From NCBI RefSeq assembly GCF_900766215.1, contig NZ_CAAFUQ010000022.1, positions 1 through 27,749 of the forward strand: DNA of 27,749 nt, written 5' to 3'. The first letter of the stretch is position 1. Each line of letters opens with the position of its first letter. This stretch comes from an uncultured Finegoldia sp. (GTDB taxonomy: Bacteria > Bacillota > Clostridia > Tissierellales > Peptoniphilaceae). The notes beneath the pieces were generated by a model. It was given only the letters and a program-made list of their open reading frames with translations, ran no database searches and had not been told where the DNA came from. Positions 11,001 through 16,967 of this stretch are shown here, piece after piece. A program made the translations under genes and the position numbers.

Positions 11001-14000
11001 CTTACAAACAATAGCTTTACAATGCCAGCAGGAGATGTAACTGTTTCTGCAACATTCAAGAAAATTGATGATACTCCAGATCCTAAAGAAGGTTGGAAGC
11101 TAATTACTGATGGTGAAGCTGCACAAATCACCAACAAGCAAACAGGTCTTGATCTTAGGATTATAAAAAGAGATAACTATGATAGAAGACTTGAAAAGGC
11201 AGAGTTTGAATTAGAAAGATATACTGATAAAACTTATAAAATAAAATATAAAAATTTCGAAAAACTTTTCGGAACATCAGATTCTAACGGTAATGTAAAA
11301 CTAAAAGATAAGGAAGGTAATCCTGTAAGTTTACCAGTTGGTTTCTATAGACTAACAGAAACACAGTCACCATTAGGTTACAAAAAGCCACAAGCTCCTT
11401 TTGATATAGAAGTATATGAAAATGCTGGTCAACTAAAAGCAAAATATAAATCAGCAGAACATACTTCATATGATTATCTAAGAAATAAGAAGTCTTATGA
11501 TAGCGAAGCAGTAAAAACTGCAGATAATGGTATTAAGTATAAGTCTAAAATAACTTATATAAATACTCAGTCTAAGACTTATATCCAAAGAATATACATT
11601 GATACAAGAGGATATAGAGGGGCAAGTGATAAGATTAATATTCAAATTAATCCAAAACACAAAAGAGAAGAAACTGACCGTGGGCCAGGAAATGCACCAA
11701 CTATAGATGTAGAAGGTGTAAAAACTGCTTACAGATCAACCTACAAGATTACAGGTGCTCCAAAAGATGACAACTTTGCTGATACAGTATTAAACAATTA
11801 TGACTTATCTAAAAATGATGTAACAATGCTTAATACTGCAAGATGGAGACCATTTGATTGGGGATTTGATGAAGATATAATGAACCTAGATAAAGGCGGA
11901 GTATATTATATTGACGTTGAAGGTTTCTATGATGATGCTATTTTAACAGGATATGATAGTAAACAAGATAATAAAAATACTATTCCAGAAGCAGATTTGA
12001 AAAAACTTGAACTCAATTTTGACTTCTATGATGGAGCGAGAGAATTCCAACAAGCAGTTGGTAGAGATAATCAAGGAAATATAATATTTGAAAAAGTTAA
12101 GAAAGGTTCTTACCAAGCTGGTAACTTAGCCCTTGGATTAACAAAATTTGAAAAATCACCAACTGGACAATTAGGTAAAACTGGTGGACGAATCTATCCT
12201 CCATTAAATGAAAATGACAGAACAAGAGTTTCAACAAGTATAGATCTTAATACACTTTATTCATCTAAAAAATACACAGAAGTTCCACAAGATGGAATGA
12301 GTGTTGTAAATGAAGAAGAAAGATACAATGTAACATTTTCTAAACATGGTCGTGATAATCCAAACGATAAAGTTGATAGTGAAAATGTAACAACAAACAG
12401 ACTTGAAGGCGCTATATTTAAACTTGAAAAAGAAATCGCCAACACTTATGTAGATGTAGATGGTTCATATGTTGGATCAGCCTTTAACGGATATTTTGGT
12501 TTTAGAAACTTAGAGCCAGGTCGTTATAGATTAAAGGAAGTTAAGGCTCCAAAAGGATACAAGCCAATCACAGATCCACTACTATATTTCACAATCAAAA
12601 CTGTTAATACAAATTCAGGAGATGTAGTAGATCCAGAAACAGGTGATACAGTTGATATTAAAACTATAAATGTTAGATTTGAAAGTAAGGGAAAAACTTA
12701 CAAACTAGCTGACCTTAAAATGGTAGATCCTAAAGATACTACTAAGAAGCTTGATATCAAGAATGTAGTTTCAAAAGATATAAACATAGAAACAAGTAAA
12801 ATAGTTAACCCTGAAACAGGTAAAGAAGTTTTACTAAAAGATATGATAGTAGTTGGTAAGGAACAATTTGATGAAAAAGGAAATTCATACTACAATGAAT
12901 ATCCAGTAAAACAAATCAAAATCATCCCTGCATCTAGCGGTTATATCTCCCTAGAATATGACAATGCAAATGGAGTTTATCAATATGTTCCAGAAAACAA
13001 AACTTCTGCAAAAGATGGTAAACTTATAGACTTTGTAACAAGTGCTACAGCCAAGAACATGGGTAAGATTATCAACGAAAAACCAGGTAAAGGAGAAATG
13101 ACTGTTACAAAGGTCGATCAAAATGGTGATAAAATCAAGGCAAGTAATCTTTTAGCTGGTGCTGAGTTTAAACTAACTAATCTAACAAATGGCTCAGTAA
13201 CAACTAAAACTGTTGGAGAAGATGGTACAATACTTTTTGATCAATTACCAATTGGTAACTACAGACTAGAAGAGATTAAGTCACCAGAAGGTTATGTAAA
13301 TACTAACCAAGTATGGAACTTCACAGTAGGTGGTGAAGGACTTGATCCATACGCAGGTCCTATTGAAAGAAATGGACGTAACTTATCAAGTAAGATAAAG
13401 TTAGCATCTAGTATGAAAGTTCTAAACCCAGATAAAAAGACCAGTGAAGATAGAAATAATATCCATCCACACTTTGGTGAAAGTATGGAATTTACCAACA
13501 AGTACTCTGTTGATTCTAGCGTAAAGGTAAATCCAGGGGATTATTTCGTACTCAATATGAGTGATGTAACAGACCTAAATGGTATAGCTGAGAGTGGAAT
13601 TGAAAACTTAGATATAATTGCAGCTGGAATTGGTACTATTGCTAAGGCTGATTATGATAGGGCAAAAAGAACTATAACATATACATTTACAGATTATGCA
13701 AAAACCTACTCTCTAGTAGAATTTTCAAACAAACTAACATCCTTTATTGACCTATACAAGGTTAAACAAACAGACGGACCGTTTAGTAAACAAAGAGTTG
13801 GATTCTACATTGAAAATGATAATAGTCAATTAAAAGACATGAAAGTAATCTATGACCTTGATTATGGTCACGAGATGGACGTATATGGAAATAAAATCAA
13901 CCTTGTTTCAAAGATAGTAAAATACAATCCAGATACAGGTGAATTCCTACATTACTATTATGTAAATAGACTAAAAGAAGATACAGCTGGACCTGTTGAG

Positions 14001-15815
14001 TTAAGATATGTATCAGACCAAAATATAGAAAACTTCAATATGTCTGTAAGCTATCTAAAAAATAACTATGATGTATCTAAAGATATGCCAGAATCATTTG
14101 CTGTAAATGAAAATAGTTCTAACCTGACACCTTTTGACACAGTGAAATCTTTCCGTACCTTAGAAAAAGGATATTACACAGATGTTAGATTCAATGACGG
14201 AATTCACAATACACATTCTTATATCATAAAGGTAACTGGAAGGGTAGCTGGAGATGATAAGTCTGAGTATACAGCACACGGAACACTCCTTAAATTTAAC
14301 CAATATTCCTCACCAACCTACGCTGAAAGACATGACTCTATCCATCACTTTGTAAACGAGGCAAGTGGAAGTGTTAAACCAGAAATAGTAGCAGTCAACC
14401 CAGAAAACAAAATTTTGTTTAAGAAAGTTGACCAGGATGGTAAGGCACTAAAAGGAGCTAAATTTAAACTAAAATACAAACAAAAAGATGTAGATAAATG
14501 GTCTTATGTTAAGGATGAAAATAACAATGATTTAGTAAAAACATCTGGCGATGACGGAGTATTTGAATACACTAAACTAAAACCAGGATTCTATGAGTTA
14601 GAAGAGACATCCGCTCCTGACGGGTATAAGATTTTAGCAAATCCTGCCTACGAGTTTGTAGTAAATAGTAACGGCAAGATTATAAGAAAGACTATTGGAG
14701 ATAAACCTAACGAAGAAAAAGATACAGAAGAGGATGGTATAGTTCCTATTTATATAGAAAATAAGAAAGAACAAAAGATAAGCTTTGTTAAAGTCGATGC
14801 AAGTGATAAAAAACCACTTGCAGGTGCAGAATTTAAAGTATTCTATAAGAAAGAAAAAACTGGAGAATATTCTGACACTGAGCTTAAACTTTATCAAAAT
14901 GCTAGTGGAGATAAGTTAGTCTTAAATAAAGATGAAACTGTTCCAGAAGGATATACTGAAGTAGATAATTTTACTACAGGTAAAGATGGCAAGATTGAGT
15001 TTACTTTCTATGAAAATGGCTACTACGCTCTTAAAGAAACAAAAGCTCCATCACGTTATATAACACCAAGAGACTATGTCAAAGAATTTGTAGTAAAAGA
15101 TGGCAAGGTTCAAACATTAGAAAAATCATCAAAACAAGGTCCAGTACAAACAGACAATGATATAATCTCAAGTCAAACAATAAAGATCAATAAAAATGAT
15201 AGAACGTTCAAACAAAGAATTATCTTAAATCCAAATCATAAGGAATGGCATTTTGATGGAGTAGAAACTCAGCTTAGATTATATGAAAATAAATGGTCTG
15301 TAAATACAGATGGCAAAAAGATTAGATATGCTGTTCTTGACGAAAATAAGTCTATAAGTGACTTAAATGAAGGAGACTTTACAGACTTTAATCCAGGAAA
15401 CAGTTCCGCTAACCCACTTATGTACGCAGTTGCAAAAATGTATGGAGAAAGTAATTATACAAAACCAAAAGAAACTTCAAGTGAAATCTATACAAATAAA
15501 TCTCTAGTTGTAGAATTCACAGGAAATATAGGAGAAAGTGCAACAAGTCCTATAAGTATAAAAATGGACGTAAATTCAGACCAATGGAAATACAGTGAAT
15601 TAACTTATTCACTTGACTATGATAAGATTGCTAAAGAGGATAAGATTTATGTAGATTATCAAAGTACTGATCCTATCCAAGTGGAAAACCATAAGGCGAC
15701 ATTCCCTCACACAGGGGCGTTGGGTATATTCGGATTCCTGATTGCAGGGGCGATTATTATGACAACATCGTACTACAAGTATAGGAAGAAGAAGAGAGGA
15801 CGTGCTTTATCATGA
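2070..15815 (+). CDS. Giant sortase-anchored mosaic adhesin, probable pilus tip protein
   Basis: A 4581-residue surface protein (roughly 0.5 MDa). A signal peptide covers residues 1-30 (cleavage likely after SFA); AGGAGG five bases upstream fixes the start. In order: an unrecognised N-terminal region (31-275); an Ala/Lys/Glu-rich coiled coil (275-425); a charged linker; an Ig-like adhesin module (about 600-700); then SpaA/Cna-B domains near 1128, 1419, 1945, 2057 and 2377. Four Flg_new_2/InlB-B-like repeats follow (2681-3002), then SpaA/Cna-B domains near 3028, 3420, 3675, 4115 and 4237. A segment with TYTFTDY (3870-3876) resembles MSCRAMM N2 domains. The C terminus has sorting signal FPHTG (4545-4549), a hydrophobic helix and a KYRKKKRGR tail. 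The SpaA units show the usual lysine in strand 1 and a Glu in motifs like LKETKAPTGY, so intramolecular isopeptide bonds are expected. I found one cysteine (2670). First place before backbone pilin and sortases suggests a tip adhesin; the ligand is unknown. It could instead be wall-anchored independently. Confidence 0.9.
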   Translation: MRKILDRLTALVMVMLMVIQTITPAITSFAKEEELDKRYVIQKLETLRQDTYANFSLNLATVIDDKNLDTGTNVKFVLNATDINSNIKLLVRKDFSLYDERTFETIEDAHKEFDRVDKLLKDQGLSLDVSVVQEGDKYRIHNNYVPQADKEAFGDDYKVYRLKVIPEFDFDKEGLFNKLPENEKLSEENRLKTSEERRLQQDGEVPEGDKHNRTYIFDFKVDKAVDSKLTTISLNKDENNPLEVKQNADLFAAILDDKTYSTYQTEQLPAEVTSSIEHKKEVAKAKSEADAKAKTEADAKAKKEADEKAKKEADEKAKKEAEEKAKADVKAKEEADKIKAEQDKKAQEQKTAEEKAKAEKEAKEKAEADAKAKAEADAKAKAEAEKIAAEEKAKQEQLAKEQTEAEAKKQAEEKVKKDLENKKLLGLVQDTEENQEEEPIIKKKETKEEVKKEPATPEERKQKAEEFDKALKDKKEEIKKSEDKKDANNKDYNNKTNEKKEVSKETKGLLEGIKEFFGLTNLQKADRELKAILSVKANGLKEVQALLSSFEEKYHLTQQEQAKLMDDNKDAIKALIERDADKNFNPQMLLANSDQGLENKKFTIRTRFDTSTRVGPIKTDQFFNIHLDDKLTVKNPSELKPIYNGNTKIAEPKYDKDTNTIKYKIVSEINENLQVPLNIDVDYNTANIKAGESFTVVNRISGLGVTNPKALPAKKIDKNGNPAGTIIEEGGDDVVQIIGEDDQDYKVNMDILGNPVVDGNELSGINWTLRVNSTVDLMKLGYKLNLTTVEGSGLGEIENVKVNGKPVTLTDQLEGQLGIADSKHHDLSESGQTLVYSFYTKVTNKQASYMIDVSTILTATANKKVGALRHILKEGYPQEKIEVNSPNRTSMNNRTTIKGEFKTDKTGQWTITDAVSTGDTNNGLPLETRSLENQTLNSGKRAVYGINTKTGQMEVKNKETDIQNVPAEETDPTGPQAVGNIGVYKFDTKLNTPNDPTDYSVGGVTISKYKDIIVDQHWSLAEGYEKMPAQRLTVKDNKGSELGKIDLEEGNGHQRLVTIQNVRFWNIGDDGSSSMIDHKVDQPLPSDIISVADKKYTFKENANYYDVDLKSHQIVNALVEKNDKIPATFTVIKVDANNHEKRIPGANFYLLGAGIGITTDSNGEATFNNIKPGTYTLKETKAPTGYKLDQEEKTITISDDGKVSVAGKNAQFSSGSGKTDILEHSDFPNWKDFMNTQHYGKIDKNGNLKFYVYLKPYDQRVGGRTDKDTTFNISIPGVNLQNSDIKVYDVSPSKRPDIFASMNNQSVDQKLSSLGQITLGEANNNGAIEGKANTKNPLSGNTGYQISFPQGRFGDNWGFLVEVSANIGDKDSTVLSYDWLAKDTPANQSKIRANVNLSKNSEKNGHPTITISNDELQKSEIEVAKFANTSTNGKKDRLGGAEFVLKNENGEIIANKITDEKGNVSFGKYPTGTYYLEELKAPEGYGKSNVYFKVTVSEDGQVSYDAKFNNSSASPTGGVDYYIEREDSGQGTDKAVVTNVNQNMQINDDEGQGYFRGVWEAYRLESLKYHLDVKINNAAPGSRFEIQFDPNLDFTQYFKTFPNLYFKGKMIAEPHFNYKTNLLTYVFNENSLSNGETTFSLDLKGMIPSKFYATHSGDWNFTNVVAPNQSGTIIGNRVQNIKVHADYGGYDSHTTKGKFPSQAYYFRDVYKADDGNWYVTAIGYYNPLGDYKTGDANKIWFNWKFANYQGAQQEKWQGQYDSPYYLDDVKIYETTIPPLKKYEAHRDYYPQVNDYMPLSMGIRPEQNPDIYSLVYHAEIDHKKAYNRSQGGFNLSYDPSKVTSSGQLFDTQNPPLTISVPKINPTKDAYLIEQTFRIRDINEFNTHWRAFYMANGEEKSGNRANSLNSSFVTGPNDNYSKADQTGEQLPSFTKEVVGIINKKYQPASFKITKLNEANQNEKLKGATFILIDSDGNKIFRTSGQNGEVSFNNLAPGKYTLREYREPNGYIKSTKEWNVTVYSDGNVKITSTSIIGGGEEYTGKDTINIPVTNKPVGEKFRVYKKDGDGQPLPGAKFKITDPDDSKFSYEATSGQNGIAEFDATLKEGKNYILEEIEPPAGYNPLNKKWVLRVENGKTKIYTYSKSDRKEIKSILGEKGTHWVNVKERPTTGWSGYDNRLTGWTANSNEARYMGTRIVAINKDKNYVIQRYVINPEARKIGDTTAIIHREKPEYPNMDWYNNEEYKVFTLDPKEGGNTDGKVTGFVSDLRLADFNETDITNSVTKSVDKSHYGESRLKLELPATTKPIVIDVKIPYKDINGGVGTGMDWYEGGQTYWKSDYYERVSDILESDPTIREEGSIIGSYVGEGSLDVTNSLKTYGFKIKKVKEVKEGETKTTVPGAVFKLTGPDDSKDERLMTTGKDGMISFNNLKPGKYTLVEETPAPGYEKANTTWTVRITAGGKVYIKDNNTQPAPTEPNAHLSVEKAAPSSSANIIRQNLARNSTSLYGVDTGLEFSPDIVEAALRAGNAVTYEILGTISDVQKRYVKVSTDAKYLGNDEFLVRIDVKGNVNKDYSDVTFYLHLHDDVTFVPNSTSTWKESANDKGQIPNNPSRWHTGYDLNTKTIGVRDGAISINKGDTASMEFKVKMKSDLRSGQVGNIIDSLKVYNIDCGKLRAKKFDAYTIYQNAQNGTIITDPLNYQRNGQPVTFTAKPNPGYKLVGDVTVTNNKTGRDVSIRNGNTFTMPDNDVTINATFEAENYSITYNNPTGGNVSGPTNAKTNENVTLKISPQTQNGYKLKSLTVTDGKGNNVPVNNNQFTMPAGNVNVNAEFEKIEEKTYTVYTQAPVGGTLSVNKTNEKANEKITAKANETIIVNAVANEGYKLKSITYRDTDGKEHTVTGNSFTMPASTVTVSATFEKKEDSNPDYSVKVNPAENGQVIVNPTSAKAGETVTITTEAKERFVLNTLTVTDEAGNPVQLTNNSFTMPAGDVTVSATFKKIDDTPDPKEGWKLITDGEAAQITNKQTGLDLRIIKRDNYDRRLEKAEFELERYTDKTYKIKYKNFEKLFGTSDSNGNVKLKDKEGNPVSLPVGFYRLTETQSPLGYKKPQAPFDIEVYENAGQLKAKYKSAEHTSYDYLRNKKSYDSEAVKTADNGIKYKSKITYINTQSKTYIQRIYIDTRGYRGASDKINIQINPKHKREETDRGPGNAPTIDVEGVKTAYRSTYKITGAPKDDNFADTVLNNYDLSKNDVTMLNTARWRPFDWGFDEDIMNLDKGGVYYIDVEGFYDDAILTGYDSKQDNKNTIPEADLKKLELNFDFYDGAREFQQAVGRDNQGNIIFEKVKKGSYQAGNLALGLTKFEKSPTGQLGKTGGRIYPPLNENDRTRVSTSIDLNTLYSSKKYTEVPQDGMSVVNEEERYNVTFSKHGRDNPNDKVDSENVTTNRLEGAIFKLEKEIANTYVDVDGSYVGSAFNGYFGFRNLEPGRYRLKEVKAPKGYKPITDPLLYFTIKTVNTNSGDVVDPETGDTVDIKTINVRFESKGKTYKLADLKMVDPKDTTKKLDIKNVVSKDINIETSKIVNPETGKEVLLKDMIVVGKEQFDEKGNSYYNEYPVKQIKIIPASSGYISLEYDNANGVYQYVPENKTSAKDGKLIDFVTSATAKNMGKIINEKPGKGEMTVTKVDQNGDKIKASNLLAGAEFKLTNLTNGSVTTKTVGEDGTILFDQLPIGNYRLEEIKSPEGYVNTNQVWNFTVGGEGLDPYAGPIERNGRNLSSKIKLASSMKVLNPDKKTSEDRNNIHPHFGESMEFTNKYSVDSSVKVNPGDYFVLNMSDVTDLNGIAESGIENLDIIAAGIGTIAKADYDRAKRTITYTFTDYAKTYSLVEFSNKLTSFIDLYKVKQTDGPFSKQRVGFYIENDNSQLKDMKVIYDLDYGHEMDVYGNKINLVSKIVKYNPDTGEFLHYYYVNRLKEDTAGPVELRYVSDQNIENFNMSVSYLKNNYDVSKDMPESFAVNENSSNLTPFDTVKSFRTLEKGYYTDVRFNDGIHNTHSYIIKVTGRVAGDDKSEYTAHGTLLKFNQYSSPTYAERHDSIHHFVNEASGSVKPEIVAVNPENKILFKKVDQDGKALKGAKFKLKYKQKDVDKWSYVKDENNNDLVKTSGDDGVFEYTKLKPGFYELEETSAPDGYKILANPAYEFVVNSNGKIIRKTIGDKPNEEKDTEEDGIVPIYIENKKEQKISFVKVDASDKKPLAGAEFKVFYKKEKTGEYSDTELKLYQNASGDKLVLNKDETVPEGYTEVDNFTTGKDGKIEFTFYENGYYALKETKAPSRYITPRDYVKEFVVKDGKVQTLEKSSKQGPVQTDNDIISSQTIKINKNDRTFKQRIILNPNHKEWHFDGVETQLRLYENKWSVNTDGKKIRYAVLDENKSISDLNEGDFTDFNPGNSSANPLMYAVAKMYGESNYTKPKETSSEIYTNKSLVVEFTGNIGESATSPISIKMDVNSDQWKYSELTYSLDYDKIAKEDKIYVDYQSTDPIQVENHKATFPHTGALGIFGFLIAGAIIMTTSYYKYRKKKRGRALS
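2934..3051 (+). repeat. 24-bp tandem repeats encoding coiled-coil octads
   Basis: Near-identical 24-nt units encode octads of the type ADEKAKKE (DAKAKTEA, DAKAKKEA, DEKAKKEA twice, then a diverged unit). They lie at the start of the helical stalk of the giant adhesin. Less regular AK/AE-rich sequence continues to about 3340. Unit number could change by slippage without breaking the frame. Confidence 0.75.
10110..11075 (+). repeat. Four Flg_new_2/InlB-B-like repeats in the giant adhesin
   Basis: Four units of about 75-85 residues (starting near 2681, 2759, 2837 and 2926) each begin with a strand such as YSITYNNP. Each carries GYKLKS or an equivalent and ends in a signature of the type FTMPAGDVTVSATFKK. 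This pattern fits the divergent InlB B-repeat (Flg_new_2) family of extracellular stalk domains. The array divides the SpaA domains into two groups of five. Confidence 0.8.
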
Positions 15816-15840
15816 TTAAATTAGATCAAAAGATGAGGTA

Positions 15841-15905
15841 CCCTCCGTAAAGGGACTACAATGAGATAAAGGGATGAGGCGATATGCCAAGTCCCTGGTA
15901 TCTCA
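15841..15905 (+). other. Structured RNA between giant adhesin and two-TM gene
   Basis: A three-tiered hairpin: TGAGATA (15862-15868) pairs with TATCTCA (15899-15905), GGGA with TCCC inside it, and GGC/GCC around loop GATAT (878-888 of this thousand). A smaller hairpin CCCT/AGGG precedes it (15841-15854). No T-run follows, so it is not a classical terminator. It lies 26 bases after the adhesin stop and 44 before the next start, suited to a processing site or translational control element. Confidence 0.65.
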
Positions 15906-15948
15906 ATGATGTTCGAACAAATCTTTTAAACGTCTATGAGGTGGTCTT

Positions 15949-16758
15949 ATGGGATATGATGGTAAGATAAGAGAAAAATTAAAGTTAGTAAGACTAAATA
16001 ATGAAGAAATTGAATACGAATTATCTTGCTTATTATCAACGAATCGTAGAACTTTTACAACATTAAAAAAAGTTGAGATAATCAATTATGTGAATGAATA
16101 CTATTTTAGGAAAAACCAAATTGATTATGATAACTTTTATGATAACTTGATAAATGACATTAATGTTTTTAAGAGCTACAGAGATGATGTAGATATTAAT
16201 GTAAGAAAACAAAACGACTTTTATCAGTTTCTTGCGATAGCAATTGCAATTATATCAATATTAGCTAGTAACTTTAAAGTTGATAATACTGATATAACTA
16301 TTAAAGAACTAGTTATTAAAGATCTAATTATTAAAGATCTACTCATTAAATATCCATTTATTAAACATCCATTTATAAAAGATCTATTTATAGTTATAAT
16401 AATATTCGTACTTGTAGGCATTGTACATTTTGTGACTACTACTTGCAGCCATTCAGAAGCATACAAACTTAAGGTAATCAATAACGTGATATACACACTT
16501 GAAGCTATTAAGGAAGACATGGACAAGAAAGGTAATGCTAGTATGAAATATACTGAAATGAATAGCAATGTTAATGACTATCAAAGTGATGATATTGTTG
16601 ATAAAATGAGTACTGAAGTTAAGCGTTTCACTGAAAATGACAAGGACATCTACGATGGACTTAAACTTACGGAAGTCATAGAAGTGAGAACATACAAGGC
16701 AAAGGCTACGAAGAACAAATATAGTCCAAAGGCTATGCATGAGAGAAAAAGACGTTAA
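15949..16758 (+). CDS. Two-TM protein of unknown function with pentapeptide repeats
   Basis: A 269-residue protein I do not recognise. GAGGTGG (15938-15944) four bases upstream supports the start. There is no signal peptide and no sorting signal. Residues 1-92 are hydrophilic and helical-looking; a hydrophobic segment (93-108) and a second one (147-165) flank six tandem pentads of the form I-K-x-L/P-hydrophobic (118-147). The remaining 100 residues are charged, ending in a Lys/Arg-rich tail. The two-TM plan with cytosolic ends is only superficially like SLATT-type membrane proteins and I do not assign that family. It sits between the putative tip and backbone pilin genes on the same strand, with structured RNA on both sides. 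It could be a pilus accessory or membrane factor, or an unrelated insertion; nothing in the sequence decides. Confidence 0.75.
   Translation: MGYDGKIREKLKLVRLNNEEIEYELSCLLSTNRRTFTTLKKVEIINYVNEYYFRKNQIDYDNFYDNLINDINVFKSYRDDVDINVRKQNDFYQFLAIAIAIISILASNFKVDNTDITIKELVIKDLIIKDLLIKYPFIKHPFIKDLFIVIIIFVLVGIVHFVTTTCSHSEAYKLKVINNVIYTLEAIKEDMDKKGNASMKYTEMNSNVNDYQSDDIVDKMSTEVKRFTENDKDIYDGLKLTEVIEVRTYKAKATKNKYSPKAMHERKRR
16300..16389 (+). repeat. Six 15-bp tandem repeats (IKxL/P-hydrophobic pentads)
   Basis: Ninety bases made of six 15-nt units resembling ATTAAAGATCTAATT, encoding IKELV, IKDLI, IKDLL, IKYPF, IKHPF, IKDLF. Loss or gain of a unit would stay in frame. They encode the segment joining the two hydrophobic stretches of the two-TM protein. 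Confidence 0.9.
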
Positions 16759-16820
16759 GAAAAATTAACAAGCTAATCTAAGTTCTGAGAAAAAGGGCTT
16801 GATTATAGAAAGCGGACTGA

Positions 16821-16935
16821 GAGGTTCGTGAAAAGGCAAGGTCTAAGAATACCAATAAAAGGATATGTTGGACGAAGCCTCAAAAGGAAAGAGTGCCTAA
16901 AAGGCAAGGGTAAGGTAATAATTTGCGAAAGGCAA
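16821..16935 (+). other. Structured leader of the backbone pilin gene
   Basis: The 209-nt gap before the backbone pilin contains a 9-bp stem GAGG-TTCGT (16821-16829) with ACGAA-G-CCTC (16872-16881), one G bulged. It encloses a hairpin CCAATA/TGTTGG (16852-16871). Downstream are hairpins TGCCT-AAA-AGGCA (16894-16906) and TTGC-GAAAG-GCAA (16923-16935). A direct repeat, AAAAGGCAAGG followed by TAAG, occurs at about 16831 and 16900. The order of conserved-looking blocks loosely recalls the c-di-GMP-I (GEMM) riboswitch, but key parts (GAAA tetraloop, full GGGACGCAAAGCC) are not intact. Class unknown. Confidence 0.5.
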
Positions 16936-16967
16936 CTGATTATAAAAAAATATAAAGGAGTTATATT

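Noticed and set aside
15816..15948. Insertion-sequence end or group II intron remnant
   Set aside because: The hairpin is clear, but I see no transposase, target-site duplication or intron domain V sequence.
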